From Hyalangium ruber (GTDB taxonomy: Bacteria > Myxococcota > Myxococcia > Myxococcales > Myxococcaceae): 64,000 nucleotides of DNA. The notes beneath the pieces were generated by a model. It was not told the origin of the DNA. It did no database searches and was given only the letters and a program-made list of their open reading frames with translations. The DNA lies in NCBI RefSeq assembly GCF_034259325.1, contig NZ_JAXIVS010000003.1, forward strand, positions 558,001-622,000, written 5' to 3'. Position numbers and translations under genes: made by a program. Numbering within the stretch: position 1 is the stretch's first letter; each line of letters begins with the position of its first letter. Below are positions 15,963 to 23,177 of this stretch, piece after piece.

Positions 15963-16655
15963 GTGGCCACGGTCAGGATCACAGTCGAATTTGCAGCGGG
16001 TGTAGAGACGCATTTGGCAGACTTAGAGGTAACGGCTCCGGCTTGGAAATACGTTCAGCGCCATAAACGAAAGCTCAAGGTCTTCGGCACCGAGCATTTC
16101 GGTTTCGATAAGCGGATTGACGACATGACGGTTGGCCGCTTCTGTTCCGGTAAATTAGAACTCGACGAGTTGAGTCATCAGCCGCCTCACTCAGTAGACA
16201 CCGTGGTGGTTGTGCTGGAGTCGCCGCACAAGAACGAATACGCACTTCGCCAGCCATTGGTGCGGTCACGGGACCGATTAATGCGAAATGTCACTTTGCT
16301 ATGCGGATTCTATCTGCCTCAAAAGCAGGCGGATGTCATCGTGTGTAACCCTATTCAGTGGCAAGCCTCACTCGCAGAATACTATAAATTCATCCAAGGA
16401 GAAGAACCCCGGGATCTGCTCAAAAGCGTTCGTAAAGATGTCTGGGAGCATCTGTGGAATCACCATGAGGATGACCGGTATCCTGCTCGTGAAGGCTTCA
16501 TGACCCGAGTCCGAAACTACCGTCCACTCCTGGTGATCAACGCCTGCACAGCCGAGTTGCACCATCATGTACAAGATGAATTGGCTCAACTCCCGGGGGT
16601 GCCAGTGGTAGATGCCTTACATCCATCGTGTTGGCGCATGCTCAAAGAATCCTGA
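15963..16655 (+). CDS. Hypothetical protein with UDG-like motifs
   Basis: 230 residues from a start at 15963 (GTG), with AGGAGG upstream. The centre reads VVVVLESPHKNEY (E86-S87-P88-H89) and later VIVCNPIQWQ; the C-terminus has VVDALHPSCWRML (H220-P221-S222). An acidic/Pro motif after a hydrophobic strand plus a late H-P-S is the layout of the uracil-DNA-glycosylase superfamily (motif 1 and motif 2). That assignment is inference from pattern only. No membrane or signal sequence. Codon use is more AT-rich than in neighbouring chromosomal genes. With the HEPN gene it may form a two-gene defence cargo. Confidence 0.6.
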   Translation: MATVRITVEFAAGVETHLADLEVTAPAWKYVQRHKRKLKVFGTEHFGFDKRIDDMTVGRFCSGKLELDELSHQPPHSVDTVVVVLESPHKNEYALRQPLVRSRDRLMRNVTLLCGFYLPQKQADVIVCNPIQWQASLAEYYKFIQGEEPRDLLKSVRKDVWEHLWNHHEDDRYPAREGFMTRVRNYRPLLVINACTAELHHHVQDELAQLPGVPVVDALHPSCWRMLKES

Positions 16656-16662
16656 GTTGCTT

Positions 16663-16778
16663 CTAGTGCTACTGTGTCACAAACGTCTGATTTCTCCTCG
16701 GGGATATACTGCTCCACCGAGGCTGCCAACACACCTGCTCCCAAGGAAGCCCTAACATTTATGACACAGTAGTACTAG
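16663..16778. mobile_element. 116-bp MITE-like element with 24-bp terminal inverted repeats
   Basis: Arms 16663-16686 and 16755-16778 are inverted repeats matching at 21 of 24 positions (CTAGTGCTACTGTGTCACAA at the left). Both ends finish in CTAG, consistent with a TA-type target of IS630/Tc1-like transposases. The interior has no coding capacity. Confidence 0.7.
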
Positions 16779-16790
16779 GCATGGACAAGA

Positions 16791-17060
16791 AAGAGGGCTC
16801 GAAGCCCGGCCATGCTGTGGAGATGAAGGTAGCCGATGGCGTTGTTGTCGAGCGGTGGAGGTGAGTTGGGCCCGGTAGGGCCGCGTAGAGGCGCTCTCGT
16901 TGGCCCTGCGGAGCGCTCCTGCGTCGGAGGGTGAAGCTGGGGCCGTGAAGCGCTCCCCTCGCGCCCATGCTCACCTGCTGAGACGTTCCGCTGATGCTGT
17001 AGCCGAGCCGCGCGCCGTTCCCAACCCCCAGCGTCATTCAATCTCCCAGCACATGCCGAG
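16791..17060 (+). pseudogene. Remnant of a Ser/Thr kinase 3' end plus spacer
   Basis: AAGAGGGCTCGAAGCCCG and the following ~70 bp parallel the last codons of the kinase gene ending at 11551, including the GAGATGAG/GAGGTGAG region around its stop. The similarity resumes over the downstream spacer (16983-17060 against 11718-11795). The kinase body is missing. A second degenerate copy of the end starts near 17057. Confidence 0.6.
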
Positions 17061-17366
17061 GGATCGAAGCCCGGCGCCGCCGTGGGAGGCAAGGAAGCCG
17101 CTGGGTAGCGGTGGAGGTGGGGCGGGCCCGGTGGAGCGCGCCCGCGTCGGACAGGTGAACCGGGGCCGGTGGCGCGCTCGTGCCTGTCCAAGCGGGCCTG
17201 CTGGACCCGGAACCCTGCATCCCTCTTTGGCAGGAAGTTAGCTACACACAAAAAAGAAGAGCCCACCTTACCAGGACCGGCATAAAATCGCAGCGTCGAA
17301 CGGATACAGCATCAAACACGCGGTTCATGGGCCACCGGCTTCAGCACTGTGGCCAGGGAGGCTTGA

Positions 17367-18758
17367 TTGAGTCAACAACTGGTCGAGGTCCTGCGCAGAG
17401 CTGTTGCGCGCGGAACTCACGTCCCGCGCGACTTCCTTTTTGTTACCGACCTCCCAGCGTACTTCACCGAGCCCGGGAATGGATTTTCCATATCGGCTCG
17501 TCATAAACAGATAGCGTTTGACGCGACGGCTGAGTCGGATCTGGAATCTGTCGTATCCGCCTTACTGCAACGCAAACCGATTTCGTCGCGCATGGACGAC
17601 GATGTGGTCCGACAGGTCGTGTTTCGTAGTGCCGCCGAAGCCGCCGACGATAGATTGGCCAACCGTGAAAGCCGTGCGGAAGAAACTCTCAAGCGTATCG
17701 AGAGAACTCTCGCGGAGACACGTCCAACGCTCATTGTCTTCCCTGTGAAGGGACTCGCTTGGAAGAAGCGGGTTCTCAGGCTTGGTCCAGTAGTCATTGG
17801 GCGTGTGGGACAAAGGATGGAAGAAGAAATCGATAGTCTGCTAAGAGAGAAACATGAACGCGGGTTCTCCTTCTCCGACGAGGTTCCATGGGCTGAAGAA
17901 TACGTCTCCCAAGAAACCAATAAGGAGGGTTATCAGGGGGCCCTTTGTGTAGCGGTTCTCAGTGAATTCCGTGGCTCGTTGGGTGTGGCAGACTGTTTCG
18001 CCAAACTTGATGTGTTCTTTGCGGTGCTCGTGTACCTCGCGGAGCTTTCTCGGCTAGACCACTTTCAGATGCCCGAGATTGGCCGTGAAAAGAAAGGCGC
18101 GATTCGTATCGCCGGGCGCGACGATCTTGATTTCAACGAGGAGGATCTGTTCCATGTGAGTTCTGAAAGTGGTGTCGACACAATAACGACGGCCACTCCG
18201 ACGCTTGTCCTGGACGCCGACAGTTTACTGCGTAAGAAATCCGCAAGGGACCTTTGTGCGCGATTAGTGCCTGTCGTATCGGAGGCGCGCCCAAGCGAAA
18301 GTGACGCGCGGATGGTGCGCTTCATGCAATGGTTTCTGCGCGCTCGCCAGTCATTTGATGGTATAACATCCGTTGCGTATTATGTCTTTGCTCTAGAGGC
18401 GATCCTGGGGAGCAGCGACCAGCACGAGAGGATTGCAGCATTGCTGGCCGAGCGAGTCGCGTTCTTGATGCCGAACGGCAGCGGTGTAGCCCGAGCGAAC
18501 CTCGCCAAAAAAGTAAAGCAACTTTATGCAACCCGAAGCAAGCTGGCTCATGGTGCAGTGATTCTTGGGGCGCGAGTGATTGGCGGCTTCGCAGTCAGTG
18601 ACGAGGCCCGGAGCCTTTGTGTCTCAGTTGCGCAACAGTTTCAACGGGTTGCAGCGCGACAACGCTGGTCTTCTGAGCAGGATATGGCGCAATGGTTTGA
18701 ACGAATGAAATATTCTGGTGGAACTCGCCAGGCTGCCCATACGCGAAAGCATGACTAA
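17367..18758 (+). CDS. HEPN-domain protein (ApeA-like), putative abortive-infection RNase
   Basis: 463 residues from a TTG at 17367, supported by AGGGAGG six bases upstream. The first ~330 residues are unrecognised (mixed alpha/beta with a Lys/Arg/Glu-rich helix around 95-115). The C-terminal ~130 residues are helical and carry LYATRSKLAHG, the HEPN R-x4-H motif (R390, H395). HEPN proteins of this form are metal-independent RNases used in phage defence, and ApeA-type proteins share the layout of a variable sensor and C-terminal HEPN. AT-richer codon use suggests recent transfer. The stop TAA is duplicated by a MITE insertion immediately after it. Confidence 0.75.
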   Translation: MSQQLVEVLRRAVARGTHVPRDFLFVTDLPAYFTEPGNGFSISARHKQIAFDATAESDLESVVSALLQRKPISSRMDDDVVRQVVFRSAAEAADDRLANRESRAEETLKRIERTLAETRPTLIVFPVKGLAWKKRVLRLGPVVIGRVGQRMEEEIDSLLREKHERGFSFSDEVPWAEEYVSQETNKEGYQGALCVAVLSEFRGSLGVADCFAKLDVFFAVLVYLAELSRLDHFQMPEIGREKKGAIRIAGRDDLDFNEEDLFHVSSESGVDTITTATPTLVLDADSLLRKKSARDLCARLVPVVSEARPSESDARMVRFMQWFLRARQSFDGITSVAYYVFALEAILGSSDQHERIAALLAERVAFLMPNGSGVARANLAKKVKQLYATRSKLAHGAVILGARVIGGFAVSDEARSLCVSVAQQFQRVAARQRWSSEQDMAQWFERMKYSGGTRQAAHTRKHD

Positions 18759-18837
18759 GAGCTCCTAACAAAAATAAGGTTTGAGGGGTCTCTCCCCTCG
18801 GGGCCGTGGCTCCAGCCCTGATTTTTGTTAGGAGCTC
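18759..18837. mobile_element. 79-bp MITE with perfect 17-bp TIRs inserted at a stop codon
   Basis: GAGCTCCTAACAAAAAT (18759-18775) and its exact inverse (18821-18837) flank a 45-bp core with no coding capacity. The bases on each side are TAA (18756-18758 and 18838-18840), a 3-bp T-N-A target duplication typical of some IS5-group elements. The left TAA is the HEPN stop codon. The hairpin may also act as a terminator. Confidence 0.85.
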
Positions 18838-18840
18838 TAA

Positions 18841-19532
18841 GACGTCTGCACCGGGTCGAATAGGCGGCGTCCGATGCGGATGCTCCATCGACCCGAGAGA
18901 GCGGGCCTTGGCGATGTTTGCTGCCCGGGCGCACTCCAACGGGCCGAGAGGGAGGTGTCCGTGCTGTTAGTAGGACAAGGAGGGAATCACATGTGCCCCC
19001 AGTGTGCCCCTCCAGCGGGGATAAGAACGGGACGAGACGGGACGAGACGGGATGGAGCGGGGAACGATCCGGTGTGAGTTCAAGGCGTTAGCCGGTAACA
19101 GCGCGACCTGCTTGGGGTTTTGCTTCCGCCTTGATGCGGGTTCGATTCCCGCCGCCTCCACTGTTTTACTCCGCAACTACGGATGGTTAGACGCTGGCTC
19201 CATCCTTGTTGCACCTATGTCGCACGCTGGCGCAGAGGGCTCTGGCGGACGTGAGCTGCCCGTGCTGCCGGTGTGGCAGGAGGCCCCCTCCCCTGGGGGA
19301 GGAGGGAGCGCGTCTCGTCATGGTGGAGGCCGAGACGTTGCCCGGCGAGGCGGAGGGACATTCACGCTCAAACTCTGGGACAGAGGCGGCATGCGCACTG
19401 TGACCCTCGGCAGGATGACGTTCCCTCCGCTCCAGGTATCCGCGGCCTCCGTGATTGACGGGCATCTCATGGCTCCCCTGTAATCTCGGGTGGTGCTCCC
19501 GGCGCGCGGGGGCCATGGCCAGGAGGCTCCCT
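18841..19532. other. Junction of blocks B and C and leader of the toxin gene
   Basis: No certain gene. It contains the lead-in repeat (18990-19137), att core copy 3 (19138-19160) and ~370 bp upstream of the SitA-like gene. A GTG-started frame near 19250-19403 would give a ~50-residue peptide with CPCCRCG, but codons continue plausibly in other frames afterwards, so it may be a broken zinc-ribbon gene or chance. Confidence 0.5.
19138..19160 (+). repeat. att core copy 3
   Basis: The 23-bp core is identical to copy 1 (GGGTTCGATTCCCGCC then GCCTCCA). The downstream sequence (CTGTTTTACTCC) differs from copies 1 and 2 and has no terminator. Upstream, 18990-19137 closely repeats 15657-15806. Confidence 0.8.
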
Positions 19533-20972
19533 ATGCCGCGCTCGGCGGTCCTGCTGCTGTTCGTGTGCCTCTCCGGGTGCAGCGTCTCAACGAGGGGCGT
19601 CGTCCGCTTGGACACAGGCCAGGGCGAGCCCATCGTCCACACTCCGCGCCGCGACGTGGAGCCTGTGCAACTGAGCCAAAAGGAGTTCAAGAAGGCCGTT
19701 GCGCAACATGCCCCCGCTGTGCCTCTCGTGGAGCGGCCTCTGGAGCACGCCCGGAAGCTGTTCGGAGTACCGGAGCGAAGCGGCTGGTACCGGTACGAGG
19801 GCCGCAGCCAGCGCCTCCTGGCCTCGGAGCCGGGGAGCACCCGGAACCTGCGCCTGTTGCCCGAGGACGAGGAGCTCAAGCGCTGCTACCTGTTGTGGTG
19901 CGAGCGGACCTGGGGTCCCGGGGATTGCTTGCGCCTGCTGGTGGACAAGCCCTTCCTGGATGGGGATGCCAAGTATGCGCTGGCCATGGCGATTGCCCAG
20001 AGCAAGGTGCTGGGGGCCATGAAGGAGGAACTCGCCCGGATGGTGAGCCCCCAGGCGGTCGTGGCCACAGTCGTGGGCGGCCTGACCATGTACGCGATCT
20101 TGCTCGCACTGCCCGAGCCGGTGAGTAAGGGCATCGCCGCGCTGATGACGCTGGGGGCCATGGCCTACCTGGGCTGGGACACGGTATGGCGGCTCATTGA
20201 TGGGTGGCTGGTGCTGATGAAGGAAGTGGATCAGGCCAGCACATTCGACGGCATCTACGCCTCCGGAGAGAAGTTTGGGGACACGATGGGGGAGAAGGCG
20301 GCCCGAGCCTTCGTCATGCTGGGCACCGTAGCCCTGGGGAACACGGCTTCGGGCATGGCGGCGACGCTGCCGAAGTTGCCGGGAGCCGGGCAGGCCGCAG
20401 TGGTGGCTGAGACGCAGCTGAACATCCGCTTCACGGCCCCATCACTGGCTCAGGTTGAGTCGGTCGCCATCACTGCCGAGGGCATCACCCTCGCGTTGGC
20501 CCCCAACGCAGTCGCCATGGCGGCGCGCGATAGCTCAGGCGGCAAGGCTGGCGCGAAGGCTGCGCCGCCCAGCTCTGGTGGGCCGGGTGAATGGGTACAG
20601 GCGGATGAGTACATGTCCGAGAGCGCCCGGATCTATCAGGCAGAGAGGACGGGGGCACCCAAGGGTTACGCCTACCGCGTGAAACGGGGCAACGATGAGG
20701 TGGACTTCGATGGCTTCGACCAGGGGGTGCTGCTCGAGGTCAAGGCCACCGGATACGCGCAGTGGATCACCAAGAAGCTGGACTTCCTGCCGAACTTCAA
20801 GGGTGCCCGCAAGCTGCTTGATCAGGCGAGGCGCCAGGACAAGGTCGCCAACGGAACGCCCATCCGGTGGATAGTCGCCGAAGAGACACTCGCGGGTGCA
20901 CTCAGGAAACTGTTCGCGTTCAACAAACTCAGGATCGACGTCATACATGCTCCCCCGACCCCGACCCCGTGA
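19533..20972 (+). CDS. SitA-like polymorphic toxin lipoprotein with C-terminal REase-fold domain
   Basis: 479 residues from the ATG at 19533, chosen because AGGAGG lies seven bases upstream; the ATG at 19515 is the alternative. A lipoprotein signal ends in LSGC (Cys16). The region RLDTGQGEPIV ... SGWYRYEGR and a hydrophobic middle segment (about 165-215) resemble the conserved part of myxobacterial SitA toxins, which pass between kin cells by TraA-dependent outer-membrane exchange. The C-terminal ~130 residues match a restriction-endonuclease-fold toxin: EVDFDGFDQGVLLEVK with D391/D393, E402 and K404. The next gene is a matching immunity protein. Confidence 0.85.
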   Translation: MPRSAVLLLFVCLSGCSVSTRGVVRLDTGQGEPIVHTPRRDVEPVQLSQKEFKKAVAQHAPAVPLVERPLEHARKLFGVPERSGWYRYEGRSQRLLASEPGSTRNLRLLPEDEELKRCYLLWCERTWGPGDCLRLLVDKPFLDGDAKYALAMAIAQSKVLGAMKEELARMVSPQAVVATVVGGLTMYAILLALPEPVSKGIAALMTLGAMAYLGWDTVWRLIDGWLVLMKEVDQASTFDGIYASGEKFGDTMGEKAARAFVMLGTVALGNTASGMAATLPKLPGAGQAAVVAETQLNIRFTAPSLAQVESVAITAEGITLALAPNAVAMAARDSSGGKAGAKAAPPSSGGPGEWVQADEYMSESARIYQAERTGAPKGYAYRVKRGNDEVDFDGFDQGVLLEVKATGYAQWITKKLDFLPNFKGARKLLDQARRQDKVANGTPIRWIVAEETLAGALRKLFAFNKLRIDVIHAPPTPTP

Positions 20973-20986
20973 GGACTAGCCGTCCG

Positions 20987-21706
20987 ATGATAGAAACCTA
21001 TTACGCTGGCTCCTACTGGCTCGCCCGGCCTGAATCCGCCCAGGCTTGCGCACGACGCGCGGAGCGTTTCTTCCACCTCCTGGGGCACTGCGACCCGGCG
21101 TGGACCCGCTGGTATCAGACGGCGGACTCCTTCGAGGAGGCGCGCAAACTCCAGTTCGCGACAGACGCGGCGAGTTTCCAGAAGCTGTTTAGCGAGAAGG
21201 AAAACCGGATCGGTGACGGCTTCACTTTCTGGCTGTGGACGGGCGACAACCTTCAGGAGACGTCCAGCGTTAACGGGGCGTGCGGTTCAGCTGACCCCCG
21301 ACCTCCTTCTACCTGCGTGCTCAAGCCTTACGATGAGGGGCTCATCGGACAGCGGGTACTGACCGCTCCCGTCATGACCGAGGTGTTGCGTGCCATGGCC
21401 CTGGCGTGGGACCCGGAGTGGGGAGTGGCCACCTCCTATGAGCATCAGGAAATGATAACGAAGGGGGACTCCCCGGATACCTTCGTAGGTTGGGTGATGT
21501 ACTTCTCACGGCTGCGAGGCAAGGTGCCCCCACTGCCTGCCCCCGTGCGCATCGAGCCGGTGGAGGACAAGGGAACCCTCGTCACCCTCACCCCCGAGCG
21601 GTTCACCGCTTCCAACCCGGAGCACGTCGCGCTGGCCGCACGTGTCCACGAACTGCTGGACCGAGCTGGGCTGCTGCGGCCGTTGCAGCCCTGGCCGGCA
21701 GGTTGA
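20987..21706 (+). CDS. Imm52-type immunity protein
   Basis: 239 residues from the ATG at 20987, 14 bp after the toxin stop, with TGAGGA upstream. It begins MIETYYAGSYWLARPESAQA, which with its later segments (FFHLLGHCDPAWTRWYQ, FTFWLWTGDN) I recognise as like Imm52 immunity proteins found with Tox-REase-5 toxins. There is no signal peptide, so it should stay in the cytoplasm and block the nuclease domain when kin deliver the toxin. The pair is adjacent, same-strand and closely spaced, as expected for a toxin-immunity unit. Confidence 0.82.
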   Translation: MIETYYAGSYWLARPESAQACARRAERFFHLLGHCDPAWTRWYQTADSFEEARKLQFATDAASFQKLFSEKENRIGDGFTFWLWTGDNLQETSSVNGACGSADPRPPSTCVLKPYDEGLIGQRVLTAPVMTEVLRAMALAWDPEWGVATSYEHQEMITKGDSPDTFVGWVMYFSRLRGKVPPLPAPVRIEPVEDKGTLVTLTPERFTASNPEHVALAARVHELLDRAGLLRPLQPWPAG

Positions 21707-22124
21707 GCATGGCCGTAGGTTGCTCCCTCGCACGACGCGGGCTCGGGCGGGCTGGCGCAAAGGCCCGCGCAAGGATCCGAGGTACGCGCCTTCAGGTCGT
21801 TGCCAAAAGCCGCAGGACGGAGGGCAGCATGTGCAGCGTGGGCGTGAGGGTTCGGCCTCCGCCATGTTGCACGTATGTCGCAGGAGCCTGCGGAACGGGA
21901 TGGGACAGGACGGGACGAGACGGGACGCGGCGGGATATCGACTCCGAAGCATTCCGGGCGGTTACGAGGTAAGGGCGCGATTCTGCTAGAGGTTTCGCAC
22001 CGCCCGGCGCGGCTTCGATTCCCGCCGCCTCCGCGTGGTAGCGACGATGGCGCTCGATGTGCTGGTCAGGGTGGGCAGCTTGCTCAAGCGAGCAATGGAG
22101 ACATCCCTCTCGGTGAGGGCGCTC
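21707..22124. other. Right end of the att array
   Basis: 418 bp without a gene. It holds the GGGAC/GAGAC microrepeat (about 21892-21945) and the diverged att core copy 4 (22011-22033). TTGCACGTATGTCGCA near 21864 resembles TTGCACCTATGTCGCA near 19208, so another short repeat frames block C. After the core, ordinary chromosomal sequence leads to the polysaccharide locus. Confidence 0.5.
22011..22033 (+). repeat. att core copy 4 (diverged)
   Basis: GGCTTCGATTCCCGCC then GCCTCCG matches the 23-bp core at 21 positions. It is the last copy in the array. No terminator follows. Confidence 0.65.
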
Positions 22125-23177
22125 TCACGGCACGTCTCTTCGCCCCGCTCCTGACAGCCGGGCCCGCGCGGCCTCTCGCAGCCGCCACAGCCCGTAGCGC
22201 GCCATCGGACCCGCGCGCGGCGCGAGCAGCACCTTGGCGGCAGCCCACTCGGCGCGGTGCTTGACGAGGCGGGTCTCCAGCAGCCGCTCCTCGGAGAAGA
22301 ACCTCGAGGCGAGCAGGCGCTGCCAGCGCGGTGGCGCCAGCTCCGCGAGCACCTCCGGCGGTACGGGCGCTCCCAGCAGCCGGTGCGCTGCCTCCAGCGC
22401 GTACCACGCCAGGTGCGGGAAGGCCGTGTCGCGCGCCACCTCCACTACCCGAGACCCGCTCAGCTGGGGACGCGCGAGCACCAGCAGCTTCAAGTCGAAC
22501 AGCCACGAGAGGCGTTGCAGCAGGTGGTTGCTCGCATGGAGCGACAGGTACACCAGCTCGTCCTCCGCGCGCAGATAGCGCACTCGCCGGCCCTCCAGCT
22601 CGGCCTCCTCCGCGTGGGCCAACAGCGCATCGGCCTCCAGCGCCTGCCCGTAGCCTGCCAGGGCACGGAAGTGCAGCTCCACCAGCCCCGCGGCGCCCTG
22701 GAACTCGAGGTGGTGCGAGTGCTCTCCGCCGTGTCCGGGCCGCTCCGGCGCCCGCGCCAACCCCAGCCCCTCCAGCGCGCGCGCGGATGCCTCCACCTGC
22801 TCGTGGGCGACGAGCAGATCCACGTCCGTGGTGGCCCGGTGGAAGGGCTCCGGGTAGAAGCGCCGGGCCAGCGCGGTGCCCTTGAGCACCACCGGCACCA
22901 CCCCCACCGCGGCGAGCGCGTCCAGGGAGCGCATCAGCAGCGCGTTGACGCGGATGGCTCGCGCCGCGCTGCTCAGGGACTCGCGGCGCAGGACCTCTCG
23001 TGCGCCCTCGGGCAACGTCCACCCTGCCCGCTCCAGCGCGTGCGCGGCAAACCCCGCGAGCCCGTGCCGGGAGGCGGCACGCACAAGAGCCTCTGCCTGC
23101 GCGGGGGGAGCACCCCCGGGCGACTCCGGCCAGGAGCGGAGCAGCGCCAGGAACGCCCGCGCCCCCACGCGCGTCAC
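22125..23177 (-). CDS. Nucleotidyltransferase-family protein (NTP_transf_5-like)
   Basis: 350 residues from the ATG at 23177, overlapping the WecA-like stop (ATGA). The active-site-like segment VPVVLKGTALARRFYPEPFH is followed by RATTDVDLLV, the G-x(n)-D-x-D layout of an uncharacterised nucleotidyltransferase family common in polysaccharide loci. A helical C-terminal half contains His/Glu-rich stretches (HLEFQGAAGLVELHFR). Its reaction is unknown; it may modify a polysaccharide precursor or regulate the initiating transferase with which it is translationally coupled. Confidence 0.75.
   Translation of the reverse strand: MTRVGARAFLALLRSWPESPGGAPPAQAEALVRAASRHGLAGFAAHALERAGWTLPEGAREVLRRESLSSAARAIRVNALLMRSLDALAAVGVVPVVLKGTALARRFYPEPFHRATTDVDLLVAHEQVEASARALEGLGLARAPERPGHGGEHSHHLEFQGAAGLVELHFRALAGYGQALEADALLAHAEEAELEGRRVRYLRAEDELVYLSLHASNHLLQRLSWLFDLKLLVLARPQLSGSRVVEVARDTAFPHLAWYALEAAHRLLGAPVPPEVLAELAPPRWQRLLASRFFSEERLLETRLVKHRAEWAAAKVLLAPRAGPMARYGLWRLREAARARLSGAGRRDVP

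Larger units (their letters stand above)
16656..17366. other. Non-coding stretch with MITE and kinase-cassette remnants
   Basis: 711 bp without a gene. It contains a 116-bp MITE-like element (16663-16778), a copy of the kinase 3' end and spacer (16791-17060, similar to about 11479-11795), and a second, shorter copy (about 17057-17215). The final ~100 bp should carry the HEPN gene promoter. AGGGAGG at 17355-17361 is its ribosome-binding site. Confidence 0.65.
15807..19160. mobile_element. Block B: cargo segment between att cores 2 and 3
   Basis: Bounded by core copies 2 and 3, with a shared ~173-bp lead-in sequence before each core. It contains a UDG-like gene, remnants of a kinase cassette, two MITE-like insertions and a HEPN gene, but no integrase. 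Base and codon use is more AT-rich than the flanks (AAA, TTA, ATA codons), a sign of transfer. It is probably a decayed element or cargo mobilised in trans by a related integrase. Confidence 0.45.
19138..22033. mobile_element. Block C: toxin-immunity segment between att cores 3 and 4
   Basis: Bounded by core copy 3 and the more diverged copy 4. It contains only the SitA-like lipoprotein toxin and its immunity gene, with no integrase. The GGGAC/GAGAC microrepeat precedes the right core as it does at copies 2 and 3. The segment looks like a small cargo unit at the same integration hotspot; boundaries are inferred. Confidence 0.4.

Noticed and set aside
19206-19483. Small zinc-ribbon gene with CPCC motif upstream of the SitA-like gene
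   Set aside because: The Cys-rich part is short, lacks a good start, and plausible codons continue in a different frame; chance or a decayed gene is more likely.
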